NCBI RefSeq assembly: GCF_019449275.2
Contig: NZ_JAHZQZ020000022.1
Location: forward strand, 62,001 to 126,000
Source of the DNA: Microbacterium sp. HD4P20
Lineage (GTDB): Bacteria > Actinomycetota > Actinomycetes > Actinomycetales > Microbacteriaceae
Reading direction: 5' to 3'
DNA length: 64,000 nt
The translations under genes were made by a program, and so were the position numbers. Position 1 is the stretch's first letter. Every line of letters begins with the position of its first letter. The notes beneath the pieces are model-generated. The model was not told where the DNA came from and searched no databases. It saw only the letters and a program-made list of their open reading frames with translations. Shown piece after piece: positions 39,629-48,849 of this stretch.

Positions 39629-42280
39629 CTAGAAGAGCCCGCGCAGCCCCTTGACCCCCACCACCACCTTGGCGGTGTCGGTCGCGGTGTTGCCCGCGGC
39701 ATCCGTCGCCGTCCACGTGAAGGTGTACACCGTGCCGTTCACGGCCTTGACCTCGAACGTGCGGTCGCCCGTCTGCTCCCACTCGCCGCCGCGCTTGCCA
39801 TCGACGGCGACATCGGTGAGCTCGACGGTCACGTCACCGCGGTCGTCCTCGGCCTCGACGAGCATGCGGACGGTGCGCATCTTGTTGTTCGGCACGAGGA
39901 TGAACGACGGCAGGGCGACGGCCTCGACGGTCGGTGCCGTCGTGTCGGGCGGCGTCAGGTCGAGTCCGACGATCACCGGGTCGTGGTCGCTCGAGCGGTA
40001 CGCGTCGGGCGCGTAGAGCGCGTCCTGGGCGGGCTGCTTGAACGACATGTCGTAGTCGATGAGGCTCGGCTCATCGGCGTTGACGTTCCACGTCGTGGCC
40101 CCGGTCACCTCGTCGAGCACGTCGCCGCCGGCGAGCGCGTAGTCGAGGTAGCCCAGCTGACCGTCGAACACGTACGAGTAGGCGTCCTGCCCCTGGAACT
40201 GCGCGAGCAGATCCGTGTAGCCGGCGCCCGCGAGCACCTGGATCGGGTCCTCCTGGGCGTACGCGTTCAGGTCGCCCATGATGAGCTCGCGACCCGCGCC
40301 CTGACCCGTCGGGTCGGTGGCGAGCCAGTCGGCGAGCGCAGCGGCTGCCTGCGTTCGCACGCCGTTGCAGTTGCCCTGGCCGTTCGGGTCGGTCGGATCG
40401 CCCACGGCGTTGCAGTCCGAGCCCTTCGACTTCAGGTGGTTGACGACGACGGTGAAGGTCGCGCCCGCCGCGTCGGTGAAGCTCTGCGTGAGCCCCGGAC
40501 GGTTGAAGTCGTCGAGCCAGCGGGCGTCCTTCGACTGATCCATCAGCTGGAACGCGCCCGCCGGCGTGACCGACGCCGGCTTGTAGATCAGTGCCGTGGT
40601 GATGACGTCGGTGCCGATCACTCCGGTCTCGATGTGGTCGTAGACCTCCGCGCCCAGCCGCTCGTTGAGCGCCGCGGTGAGGGCGGCGACCGCCGTGCCG
40701 TTGTTCTCGATCTCGATGAGGCCGAACACGTCGGCGTCGATCTCGGCGAGTGCCGTGACGATCTTCGCCTCCTGGCGCTCGAACTCGGCCGGGTCGTCGG
40801 CGCCGCGTGAATCGAGCGTCGTGAAGTAGTTGAGCACGTTGAAGCTCGCCACCTTCAGCTCGCCGCCGACCTCGGGCGCGGGCGTGCGCGGGTTGCCGAC
40901 GGCGAAGTCGGCGCCTTCGGTCGGCTGCACGGCCCACACGTCGAACCGGTAGTCGAGCACGCCGGTCACGTTCGTGACCAGGTCGCCGCTGCGGAACGTG
41001 TTCTCGAGAGTGAAGACCTCGCCGTTCGGGTGGATCGCCGGGTCGGGGTTCTGCGACCCGCGGCCGTCGTCGACCGTGATGCTCTCGGCGATGTTCTTCG
41101 CGGCGAGCGCGATCGCTTCCGGCGAGCCGGCGTCATACCGGCCGGTCGGCTGCATCTGGCGTCCGAGCGACAGGCTGAAGGTTCCGAAGCGGCCGTACTC
41201 GAAGGTCTCGGCGATCGTCAGCTGCTGCGGCAGGGTGACGTACATTCCCTCCGCGGCCTCGCGCTGCTCCTCCGAGAGCGGCAGGTTCAGCGCGGTCGGC
41301 GCGGGCACCTCGGCGGTGCCGCACAGCTCGACGTCGGCCGCGACGACCTGGGTCATGCCGAAGTGCTCGGTGGCCTCGCCCGCGACCGAGACCACGTCAC
41401 CCACGGCGACCTCGGCGCCGCCCGGCGCGTAGACGAACACGCCGTCGGACGTCGTGGGGTCGCCGTCACCGGCATCCTGCACGTAGTACCCGTCGAAGCC
41501 GCCGGTCTGGAAGTCGCCGACGACCACGCCCTCGATGAGCACGTCGTCACCGGCGACCGGCGTCGCCGCACCCGCGCCCTGCACGGCGCCGATGGCGACC
41601 GGCTCGAGGTCGCAGCCCGCTTCCACCGGGTCGGGGCCGGTGCCCGGATCGGTCGCGGGCGGCAGCGCGCAGTCGGCGTCGTGCACGCCCAGCCCGTCGA
41701 ACGTGTCGGTCGCGAACCCGGTCCAGCCCGCCGCCGGGTCGAACGCGTCGTCCGCCGTGACATCGCCGACGCACGTGTCGGCCGTGCGGCGCAGGGTGTT
41801 GTCGGAGGTGGACGTCAGCCCGGTGCCCCACTCGCTGCCGGGGTCGACGCCGACCTGGCCGAAGACGTCCACGATCACGCCGTTCTTGGCGAGCACCACC
41901 GCGTCATCGCCGTTGAACAGACCGGACGACGACGTCTGGTCGGCCTGGGCCAGAATCGCGGGACCAGACGACGCGTGCGCGAAGACGAACACCTCGTCGG
42001 GGGCGACGCTGCCGCTCAGCGGCACGGTCAGCCCGGCCGAGGGGTTGCCGTTGAAGTGCACCTGCAGGGCGTACCCCGACGCGGCGAGGTCCACGGCCGC
42101 GGTGCTCGGGTTGTAGATCTCGAGGGCCTTGTTGTTGGACGAGCCTTCGACGTACTCGCTGATGAGCAGGTCTCCGGATGCCGCGGCCGCGGGCGGCGCG
42201 GCGACCATGACGGCCGCGGCCGCGAGCGCTGCGGCGCTGACGGCCGCCGCCAGGCGGCGTGGGGAACGGGACAGGGGCAC
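39629..42280 (-). CDS. Secreted extracellular nuclease (ExeM/NucH type)
   Basis: 883 residues. A signal peptide (about 1-33) is followed by a lamin-tail domain (about 34-165, LLISEYVEGSSNNKALEIYN), an OB-like region, and an endonuclease/exonuclease/phosphatase domain (about 505-790) with VASFNVLNYF, FGLIEIENNG, VVNHLKSKGSDC, MGDLNAYAQEDP and SSDHDPVIVG, which supply the metal-binding and catalytic residues. The C-terminal Ig-like tail ends VGVKGLRGLF. It should degrade extracellular DNA. GTG 42280 has GGAGG before it. Divergent from the phosphatase gene at 42496; the 215 bases between hold no further gene. Confidence 0.92.
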   Translation of the reverse strand: MPLSRSPRRLAAAVSAAALAAAAVMVAAPPAAAASGDLLISEYVEGSSNNKALEIYNPSTAAVDLAASGYALQVHFNGNPSAGLTVPLSGSVAPDEVFVFAHASSGPAILAQADQTSSSGLFNGDDAVVLAKNGVIVDVFGQVGVDPGSEWGTGLTSTSDNTLRRTADTCVGDVTADDAFDPAAGWTGFATDTFDGLGVHDADCALPPATDPGTGPDPVEAGCDLEPVAIGAVQGAGAATPVAGDDVLIEGVVVGDFQTGGFDGYYVQDAGDGDPTTSDGVFVYAPGGAEVAVGDVVSVAGEATEHFGMTQVVAADVELCGTAEVPAPTALNLPLSEEQREAAEGMYVTLPQQLTIAETFEYGRFGTFSLSLGRQMQPTGRYDAGSPEAIALAAKNIAESITVDDGRGSQNPDPAIHPNGEVFTLENTFRSGDLVTNVTGVLDYRFDVWAVQPTEGADFAVGNPRTPAPEVGGELKVASFNVLNYFTTLDSRGADDPAEFERQEAKIVTALAEIDADVFGLIEIENNGTAVAALTAALNERLGAEVYDHIETGVIGTDVITTALIYKPASVTPAGAFQLMDQSKDARWLDDFNRPGLTQSFTDAAGATFTVVVNHLKSKGSDCNAVGDPTDPNGQGNCNGVRTQAAAALADWLATDPTGQGAGRELIMGDLNAYAQEDPIQVLAGAGYTDLLAQFQGQDAYSYVFDGQLGYLDYALAGGDVLDEVTGATTWNVNADEPSLIDYDMSFKQPAQDALYAPDAYRSSDHDPVIVGLDLTPPDTTAPTVEAVALPSFILVPNNKMRTVRMLVEAEDDRGDVTVELTDVAVDGKRGGEWEQTGDRTFEVKAVNGTVYTFTWTATDAAGNTATDTAKVVVGVKGLRGLF

Positions 42281-42495
42281 AGATCCTCCAGTGACGATGA
42301 CGATGACGGTGACGGCGGCGAGGTAGGCGGGGGACGACAGGCGAGGAGGGCGGCAGCCCTCCTCGATCCTCACAACGTAGGGGAGTGGCATCCGTCTCGG
42401 AAGACCGCGAGGAGGAGAGTTCCTTAACGTGAGGTTGCGGCTGGGCGCCGAATCTCCCCTTGGGCGCTCGCGGCGCCCGCGCGAGAATGGAACCC

Positions 42496-43002
42496 ATGTC
42501 CTCGACCGCCGTGGAGCCCTTCCGCGTCGTCTTCGTCTGCACCGGCAACATCTGCCGGTCACCGATGGCCGACGTCGTGTTCCGGGGATTCGCGGAAGCC
42601 TCGGGTCTGGGGCTGCGCGTCGCTTCCACGAGCGCGGGGACCGGCGACTGGCACGTGGGCGAACGGGCCGACCAGCGCACGATCGAAGCACTGGCCAGAT
42701 CCGGCTACGACGGCACGCGCCACCGGGCTCGGCAGTTCACGCACGCCGACTTCACCCACAGCGACCTGGTGGTCGCTCTGGACCGCAGCCATGAGCGCAT
42801 CCTCCGCGGCTGGGCCCGGACCGAGACGGATGCCGACAAGATCGCGCTGCTGCTGTCGTTCGATCCGTCCGCGCACACCCTGGACGTGCCCGACCCGTAC
42901 TATGCCGGGCCCGGAATGTTCGACGAGGTGCTCGGTATGATCGAGAGCGCGAGCCGGGCGCTCTTCCGGCAGCTCGAACCCGCCATCCGTCCGGTGCGCT
43001 GA
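42496..43002 (+). CDS. Low-molecular-weight protein-tyrosine phosphatase
   Basis: 168 residues. The P-loop FVCTGNICRSPMAD holds the catalytic C15 and R21 (CX5R), and DVPDPYYAG holds the Asp acid. It removes phosphate from tyrosine residues and in Gram-positive bacteria often regulates exopolysaccharide or stress proteins. ATG 42496 is preferred; ATG 42487 in the same frame is possible. It is followed by purB after 35 bases. Kinase partner not in the window. Confidence 0.92.
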   Translation: MSSTAVEPFRVVFVCTGNICRSPMADVVFRGFAEASGLGLRVASTSAGTGDWHVGERADQRTIEALARSGYDGTRHRARQFTHADFTHSDLVVALDRSHERILRGWARTETDADKIALLLSFDPSAHTLDVPDPYYAGPGMFDEVLGMIESASRALFRQLEPAIRPVR

Positions 43003-43037
43003 CACCGGACTGGCGCCTGCATCCCGATGGGAGCACC

Positions 43038-44420
43038 GTGACCTCTCTGCCTCCGCAGCCCCTCAGCCCGCTCGACGGCCGCTATCGCGCCGCGGTCGGC
43101 GAGCTCGCCGACTACCTCTCCGAGGCGGGACTGAACCGCGCGCGTGTCGAGGTCGAGGTCGAGTGGCTCATCGTCCTCACCGACCGCTCGCTGTTCGGCA
43201 CGTCGCCGCTGGCTGAGGACGACAAAGCCCGCCTGCGGGCCCTCTACCTCGAGTTCGGGCAGGACGAGATCGACTGGCTCGCCGCCAAAGAAGCGGTCAC
43301 GCGCCACGACGTGAAAGCCGTCGAGTACCTCGTGCGCGATCGCCTCTCGACGCTCGGGCTGGACGGCATCGCCGAGCTCACGCACTTCGCGTGCACGAGC
43401 GAAGACATCAACTCCGCCTCGTACGCCCTCACCGTGCAGCGGGCCGTGCAGCGGGTGTGGCTGCCGAAGCTGCGCGCGGTCATCGGCGCGCTCGGCGAGC
43501 TGGCGGTGGCACACCGGGATGCCGCGATGCTCAGCCGCACGCACGGCCAGCCGGCCACGCCGTCGACGATGGGGAAGGAGCTCGCGGTGTTCGCGTGGCG
43601 CCTCTCGCGCGTCGCCGACCAGATCGAGCGGGGCGAGTACCTCGCGAAGTTCTCGGGCGCGACCGGAACCTGGTCGGCGCACCTTTCCGCGGAACCCGAC
43701 GTCGACTGGCCGGAGCTCTCCCGGTCGTTCATCGAGGGGCTCGGGCTCGACTTCAACGTGCTCACCACCCAGATCGAGTCCCACGACTGGCAGGTCGAGC
43801 TGTACGACCGCGTGCGTCATGCCGGCGGCATCCTGCACAATCTCGCCACCGACGCGTGGACGTACATCTCGATCGGCTACTTCACGCAGATCCCGGTCGC
43901 AGGCGCCACCGGCTCGTCGACCATGCCGCACAAGATCAACCCGATCCGGTTCGAGAACGCCGAGGCGAACCTCGAGATCGCCGGCGGACTGCTCGCCACC
44001 CTGTCGCAGACGCTCGTGACCTCACGACTGCAGCGCGACCTCACCGACTCGACGACGCAGCGCAACATCGGCGTCGCTTTCGGGCACTCGCTGCTGGCGC
44101 TGGACAACCTGCAGCGCGGGCTGACCGAGATCTCGCTCGCCGAGGAAGTGCTGCTGGCCGACCTCGACGGCAACTGGGAGGTGCTCGCCGAGGCGATCCA
44201 GACCGTGGTTCGCGCCGAGATCGCGGCGGGTCGATCGCAGATCACCGACCCCTACGCGCTGCTGAAGGACCTCACCCGCGGCCGCCGCGTCGGCGCGGCG
44301 GAGCTCGCCGAGTTCGTGCGTGGACTCGACATCGGGGATGCCGCCAAGGAGCGCCTGCTGGCCCTCACCCCCGCGACGTACGCGGGCCTGGCGTCGCAGC
44401 TGGTCGACGAGCTGGGCTGA
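43038..44420 (+). CDS. purB: Adenylosuccinate lyase
   Basis: 460 residues. PLDGRYRAAVGELADYLSEA and the fumarase-family signature GSSTMPHKINPIRFENAE are diagnostic. It splits adenylosuccinate and SAICAR to fumarate plus AMP or AICAR in purine synthesis. GTG 43038 follows GGGAGCACC. The gene ends GAGCTGGGCTGAGCTGGGCTGAGC, where a 10-base unit repeats at the stop. The gap to the next gene (44421-44536) shows no hairpin or gene. Confidence 0.97.
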   Translation: MTSLPPQPLSPLDGRYRAAVGELADYLSEAGLNRARVEVEVEWLIVLTDRSLFGTSPLAEDDKARLRALYLEFGQDEIDWLAAKEAVTRHDVKAVEYLVRDRLSTLGLDGIAELTHFACTSEDINSASYALTVQRAVQRVWLPKLRAVIGALGELAVAHRDAAMLSRTHGQPATPSTMGKELAVFAWRLSRVADQIERGEYLAKFSGATGTWSAHLSAEPDVDWPELSRSFIEGLGLDFNVLTTQIESHDWQVELYDRVRHAGGILHNLATDAWTYISIGYFTQIPVAGATGSSTMPHKINPIRFENAEANLEIAGGLLATLSQTLVTSRLQRDLTDSTTQRNIGVAFGHSLLALDNLQRGLTEISLAEEVLLADLDGNWEVLAEAIQTVVRAEIAAGRSQITDPYALLKDLTRGRRVGAAELAEFVRGLDIGDAAKERLLALTPATYAGLASQLVDELG

Positions 44421-44536
44421 GCTGGGCTGAGCAGGGTTCACAGACTTCGCGGTTCCGCGCCGATCTCGCAGAAATCGCGCCGAATCCAGCGAGGTGCGCG
44501 CGATCGTGCGAAGACTGTCAACGGTTGGAGGCAGCC

Positions 44537-44884
44537 TCAGGCCTTCGGGGCGTCGCCGGTCACGGCATCCGGGTTCTCGTCGTCATCGTGGTTCTCGTCG
44601 TCGGCGTCGGGCAGCAGCACCGGGCGGTCGACCTGCTTCGACACCTGCGCGGGATCGACGGCCAGGAGAAGCAAAGCGACGATCACGAGCACCGCGATGA
44701 ACGTGACGCCGGCGATGATGAGGGCGAGCGTGACAGCGGCCTGCGCCTCTTCGCCGGTGCGCTGCTGGAAGAAGCCCATCGACACCAGGGTGACGATGCC
44801 GGCGAACGCGGCGGCGCCGAACGCCAGCCCGAGCAGCTGAACGGGCTTCATGAGGTCGCGGCGGGTGGGTCGGTCGTCGCTCAC
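44537..44884 (-). CDS. Small two-TM protein
   Basis: 115 residues, two membrane segments (about 18-40 and 50-70) with an acidic Asp/Asn-rich tail (LLPDADDENHDDDENPDAV). Many actinobacteria encode such a protein after a DUF308-like gene. Function unknown. Its GTG start overlaps the TGA of the upstream gene (GTGA), so they are co-translated. Confidence 0.75.
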   Translation of the reverse strand: MSDDRPTRRDLMKPVQLLGLAFGAAAFAGIVTLVSMGFFQQRTGEEAQAAVTLALIIAGVTFIAVLVIVALLLLAVDPAQVSKQVDRPVLLPDADDENHDDDENPDAVTGDAPKA

Positions 44885-45579
44885 ACGGAGTCCTTCTGGT
44901 CGGCCGGGGCAGATGCGTCCGTCGTGGCGGTGGGCCTGGGGGAGAGTCCGGCGATGCCGAGGTACACGGCGAGGATCGCCGCGTAGCCGCCGAAGAGCCC
45001 GACGGCGATCGTCACGCCCGTGAGGGTGAACGTGCGGGCTGCCTCTTCGATCGTGTACTCGAGGGCGTAGCCGGGCTGGACGAACAGCAGCGCGCATCCG
45101 AGCAGCAGCGTGAGGGCGCCGACCACGACGGCGTCGCGGCTCTCGGACCGGGGCCCGACGGGTGCCGCGGGCCGTGCGTCGGCGACGCCCGGGACGATCT
45201 CGGGGCGCGACGTGCGAGCGCGAAGGCCCAGCGACCCGGAGATGAGCTCCACCGCACCGCTGACGAGCGCCCACACGATCACGACGGCGAAGTAGCCGGT
45301 GACCGTCCGCAGCGGCGCGAGGCCGCCCGCCATGCCTGCGACCAGCGCGATGCCGCCGAGTGCGGCCGCCGGCCACCGGCGGCCCGCGGGGTGGACCAGC
45401 CACACTGCCAGGAGCAGCACGATGCCGGTCGCGATCGCGAAGCCGCTGAACACGGCCGCGCCGACGGCGGCGGAGTGGTCGGGAGAGAACGTGATCATGA
45501 CCGCCGCGATCGCCGCGAATGCGGCGCGCGCCAGCTGCACGTGGCGCACGTCGAACGTGCGGGCAGAGGCTGAGGTCAC
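44881..45579 (-). CDS. DUF308/HdeD-like membrane protein
   Basis: 232 residues, about six membrane segments, paired GALVELISGSLGLR-like repeats typical of DUF308 (HdeD-type acid-resistance proteins), often misannotated as acyl-CoA synthetase. The start chosen is GTG 45579, with AGGAAAA before it; ATG 45630 in the same frame is possible, but TAGGAT just ahead of it looks like the -10. The leader between contains a perfect hairpin (45601-45607 with 45612-45618). Function unknown. Confidence 0.75.
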   Translation of the reverse strand: MTSASARTFDVRHVQLARAAFAAIAAVMITFSPDHSAAVGAAVFSGFAIATGIVLLLAVWLVHPAGRRWPAAALGGIALVAGMAGGLAPLRTVTGYFAVVIVWALVSGAVELISGSLGLRARTSRPEIVPGVADARPAAPVGPRSESRDAVVVGALTLLLGCALLFVQPGYALEYTIEEAARTFTLTGVTIAVGLFGGYAAILAVYLGIAGLSPRPTATTDASAPADQKDSV

Positions 45580-45667
45580 GGTTTTCCTGCGGAGCGGCGG
45601 GTTCCCGGATGCGGGAACGGATGCCTCCATCCTACGTGCGCCGCCCGTGAAGGCATTCGCCTCGGCC

Positions 45668-47053
45668 TCAGCGCAGGGTGTCGAGCACGTCGACGAGCAG
45701 TTCGAACGTGGTCAGCGGCGACACGATCGCAAAGCGCAGCACCGGCTCACCGGCGTGGGAGCTCGGCACCACGAATGCGCGCTGCTCATCCAGCAGGTGA
45801 TTCGACCACGATTCGTAGTCGGCGAGGGTCCAGCCTTCACGGCGGAACACCACGACCGACAGCTGCGGATCGCGTACGAGCGAGAGTCCGTCGCGCACGC
45901 GGATCTCGTCGGCGATGCGACGCGCCAGCTCGATGCCGTGCGCGACGGCGGCGCGGTACGGCTCGGTGCCGTGCGTCGCGAGCGAGAACCACAGCGGCAG
46001 GCCGCGCGCGCGACGCGTGAGCTGCACGGCGAGGTCGGACGGGTTCCAGTCCGGCTTGCCGGTGAGGGTGTCGAGATACTCGGCCTTCTGCGTGTGCGCG
46101 GACAGTGCAAGGGACGGCTCTCGGTAGATCAGCGCGCACGCGTCGAACGGAGCGAACAGCCACTTGTGCGGGTCGACGATGACCGAGTCGGCAAGCTCCA
46201 CGCCCGCGAACGCCGGCCGCATGCTCTCGACGAGCATCGCCGCCAGTCCGTACGCGCCGTCGACGTGGAACCAGACGCCGCGCTCCTTCGCCGCCGCGCC
46301 GACACCGGCGATGTCATCCACGATGCCGAAGTTCGTCGTGCCACCGGTCGCCACCACCGCGAACACCGCATCGCCGTGCTCGGCGATCACGCGCGCGACC
46401 GCGTCGCCGTGCAGGCGTCCGTCGGTGTCGACTTCGGCGGTGACCACATCCACGTCCATCACGGCTGCCGCCGACGCGATCGACGAGTGCGCCTCGGCGC
46501 TGCACACCACCAGCCAGCGTGTCGGATCGGCACGGCCCTCGTCGCGGTTGCGACGGCGCGCGGCATCCCGCGCGGTCACCAGCGCCGAGAGGTTGCCGAT
46601 CGTCCCACCCTGGACGAAGACTCCACCCGCGTCCCGCGGCATCCCGAACTCGTCGGCGAGCCAGCGCAGCACCTCGTTCTCGGCGAAGACCGCGCCCGCG
46701 CCCTCCATCCACGAGCCCGCGTAGATGGCGGATGCCGACACGACGACGTCGAACGCCAGTGAAGCCTTGGTCGGGGCAGAGGGGATGAACGACAGGTAGC
46801 CCGGGTGGTCGGTCGAGATGCAGGCGGGGGCGAGCACGTTCTCGAACAGGGCGATGGCGCGCCGTGCACCGATGCCGTCGGCCGTGATGGAGCCGGAGGC
46901 AAGACGCGACAGGTCCTGCGGCGTCATCGGCTTGTCGAGGGGCACGTCCTCGTAGAGGGCCCGGCGCCGCGCGTAGTCGAGCACGTCATCGACCGTCGAA
47001 CGGGTCTGGGTCGAGATGGCGTGCATCTGGGTGGGAACGGATGTCGCGGTCAT
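45668..47053 (-). CDS. PLP-dependent aromatic/aspartate-type decarboxylase (group II)
   Basis: 461 residues. GVFVQGGTIGNLSALVTARD, VWFHVDGAYGLAAMLVESMR and VDPHKWLFAPFDACALIYRE (Schiff-base Lys in DPHKW) match the aromatic-L-amino-acid/glutamate/diaminobutyrate decarboxylase family. It makes an amine from an amino acid; the substrate cannot be read from motifs. The ATG at 47053 follows GGAG. No transporter sits next to it. Confidence 0.9.
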   Translation of the reverse strand: MTATSVPTQMHAISTQTRSTVDDVLDYARRRALYEDVPLDKPMTPQDLSRLASGSITADGIGARRAIALFENVLAPACISTDHPGYLSFIPSAPTKASLAFDVVVSASAIYAGSWMEGAGAVFAENEVLRWLADEFGMPRDAGGVFVQGGTIGNLSALVTARDAARRRNRDEGRADPTRWLVVCSAEAHSSIASAAAVMDVDVVTAEVDTDGRLHGDAVARVIAEHGDAVFAVVATGGTTNFGIVDDIAGVGAAAKERGVWFHVDGAYGLAAMLVESMRPAFAGVELADSVIVDPHKWLFAPFDACALIYREPSLALSAHTQKAEYLDTLTGKPDWNPSDLAVQLTRRARGLPLWFSLATHGTEPYRAAVAHGIELARRIADEIRVRDGLSLVRDPQLSVVVFRREGWTLADYESWSNHLLDEQRAFVVPSSHAGEPVLRFAIVSPLTTFELLVDVLDTLR

Positions 47054-47265
47054 GGCTGCTCCGGCGGCTCGGGTCTTCGCGTCGTCACGTTTTCGGCGTG
47101 ACACCTCACGGTAGGTGCGCGCGCCCGCGCACTCAAGACGCGCCGGCCGGCCCATCCACTCGCCTCCTCCTCATCGGGCAGGAATGGAGAAGCACGCGTC
47201 GCGGCCCCGCGCGTAGCGTGAGGCACACGGGCCAGGGAGGGCCCACCATCGTGAAGGAGGAAGAC

Positions 47266-47706
47266 ATGGCCGGCAAGACGACGTCGGATGGACTGTCGCA
47301 GGAGGAGCGCGACGCGGTCAAGGAGCGCGCGAAGGAACTGCGCGCCCAGGCGAAGGCGGGAAAGAACCGTGAGGCGGGCACCAAGCAGGTGCTCGAGGCG
47401 ATCGGCAAGCTCGAAGGGACCGACAAGAAGCTGGCCGAGGGCCTGCACAAGCTCGTGGGCGAAGTCGCACCCGACCTGGTGCCGAAGACGTTCTACGGAT
47501 TTCCGGCCTACGCCGACGAGGCGGGCAAGGTGGTCGTGTTCCTCCAGCCCGCGTCGAAGTTCAAGACCCGGTACGCGACGATCAACTTCGACGAAGCGGC
47601 GGCCCTCGACGACGGAGACATGTGGCCGATCGGATTCGCCGTCACGGCGTGGACATCCGCCGTCCAGAAGACGATCTCGGCGCTGGTGAAGAAGGCGGTC
47701 TCCTGA
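47266..47706 (+). CDS. DUF1801-like protein
   Basis: 146 residues. The N-terminal half is highly charged (SQEERDAVKERAKELRAQAK). The second half, LVPKTFYGFPAYADEAGKVVVFLQPASKFK and RYATINFDE, matches DUF1801 (YdhG/SufE-like, sometimes called iron chaperone). Function unknown. AAGGAGGAAGAC precedes the ATG. Followed by a hairpin. Confidence 0.85.
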   Translation: MAGKTTSDGLSQEERDAVKERAKELRAQAKAGKNREAGTKQVLEAIGKLEGTDKKLAEGLHKLVGEVAPDLVPKTFYGFPAYADEAGKVVVFLQPASKFKTRYATINFDEAAALDDGDMWPIGFAVTAWTSAVQKTISALVKKAVS

Positions 47707-47725
47707 TCCATCAGCGAGGCCCCAG

Positions 47726-47764
47726 CGGGCCGTCGGCGGCACAGGTTACGCCGCGGACGGCCCG
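47726..47764. terminator. Terminator hairpin between 47706 and 47813 genes
   Basis: 14-bp stem with one mismatch (47726-47739 with 47751-47764), arms CGGGCCGTCGGCGG and CCGCGGACGGCCCG. Confidence 0.65.
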
Positions 47765-47800
47765 TTTGCAACGGGGATGAGGGAATCGGCCCCCGTCGCA

Positions 47801-47806
47801 TAGCTT
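47801..47806 (+). promoter_or_regulatory. Leaderless -10 for 47813 gene
   Basis: TAGCTT, six bases before ATG 47813, no Shine-Dalgarno. Confidence 0.45.
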
Positions 47807-47812
47807 GCCGAT

Positions 47813-48544
47813 ATGGCTACCGACTACGGATCGAACGACCCGCGGCGCGCCGACGGCACGTACCCGGGCGATGACGACCGCACCGTTCCGGTCGGGCGCT
47901 CCGTGCCGGCCGACAGCGCTGCCGCGAGGGACCGCGAGGTCACGGTCGAGCGAACCGACACGGTCGACGAACGGCGTTCGCTGCGCGAGGAGGTCCTCAG
48001 CCGTGAGCACGAGCGCTTCGGAGGCTTCCAGTTCGGCACCGCGTTCTTCGGATGGCTCACCGCCATGGGCGCGACCGTGCTGCTGGCCGCCCTCGTCGCA
48101 GCCATCGGCGGTGCCGTCGGCCTGGCGTCACCCAACGCGATCGAGAACGCCACCGAGGCGGCGGCCCAGGATCCGGGGACAGCGACGTGGATCGGCGCTA
48201 TCGCGCTCGGCCTGGTGTTGTTCATCGCCTATTTCATCGGCGGCTATGTCGCCGGTCGCATGGCCCGATTCAGCGGCCTCAAGCAGGGGATCGCGGTGTG
48301 GCTGTGGGCGATCGTCGTCGCCGCCGTCGTCGCCATCATCACCGCCCTCGGCGGCGCACAGTGGGACATCCTGTCGACCATCGGCGGGTTCCCCCGCATC
48401 CCGGTGACGCCGGAGACAGCCACTATGACGGGCATCCTCGCCGCAATCGGCGCTGCCATCGTCACGCTCGTCGCCGCCATTCTCGGCGGCAAGGCGGGCA
48501 CGCACTACCACCGCAAGGTGGATCGCGTCGGGCTGGGAGCCTAG
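47813..48544 (+). CDS. Four-TM stress-associated membrane protein
   Basis: 243 residues. A polar start (about 75 residues) is followed by four membrane segments in two pairs: FFGWLTAMGATVLLAALVAA, AIALGLVLFIAYFIGGYVAGRM, IAVWLWAIVVAAVVAII and MTGILAAIGAAIVTLVAAILGG. It resembles YrzE/TIGR04086-like proteins. It precedes csbD, and this pairing is common in actinobacteria, so it may belong to a general stress response. Function unknown. Confidence 0.8.
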   Translation: MATDYGSNDPRRADGTYPGDDDRTVPVGRSVPADSAAARDREVTVERTDTVDERRSLREEVLSREHERFGGFQFGTAFFGWLTAMGATVLLAALVAAIGGAVGLASPNAIENATEAAAQDPGTATWIGAIALGLVLFIAYFIGGYVAGRMARFSGLKQGIAVWLWAIVVAAVVAIITALGGAQWDILSTIGGFPRIPVTPETATMTGILAAIGAAIVTLVAAILGGKAGTHYHRKVDRVGLGA

Positions 48545-48605
48545 ACCGGCGCACGAGATCGTGGCTCGGCAGACGCCGGGCCGTCACAGAGAAGGGAGAT
48601 CGCCC

Positions 48606-48785
48606 ATGGGCATCGGAGATGACGTCAAGCACAATGCAGAGGAAATGAAGGGCAAGGCCAAGGAGAAGTTCGGCGAAGCCACCGACGACCAGAGCCTCGA
48701 GAACGAGGGCAAGGCCGATCAGGCGAAGGCGAACCTCAAGCAGGCCGGCGACGACGTGAAGGACGCCTTCACCGACGACCGCTGA
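48606..48785 (+). CDS. CsbD family general-stress protein
   Basis: 59 residues of charged helix: MGIGDDVKHNAEEMKGKAKE, FGEATDDQSLENEGKADQA, LKQAGDDVKDAF. CsbD proteins are sigma-B-type stress proteins of unknown mechanism. GGGAGATCGCCC precedes the ATG. It is 61 bases after the membrane-protein gene and ends before a strong hairpin. Confidence 0.9.
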   Translation: MGIGDDVKHNAEEMKGKAKEKFGEATDDQSLENEGKADQAKANLKQAGDDVKDAFTDDR

Positions 48786-48797
48786 GCCCCAGATCCG

Positions 48798-48832
48798 CCG
48801 ATGCCCCCGGTCGCTGAGCCCGGGGGCATCGG
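48798..48832. terminator. Terminator hairpin after csbD
   Basis: Perfect 13-bp stem (48798-48810 with 48820-48832), arms CCGATGCCCCCGG and CCGGGGGCATCGG with a nine-base loop. It lies between convergent csbD and hydrolase genes. Confidence 0.85.
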
Positions 48833-48849
48833 CGTGCCGTCGCCCGTGT

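Noticed and set aside
47764..47786. SigB-type promoter GTTT...GGGAAT before the stress gene
   Set aside because: The spacing (13 bases) is short for this class and a closer TAGCTT fits the leaderless rule; kept only as a possibility.
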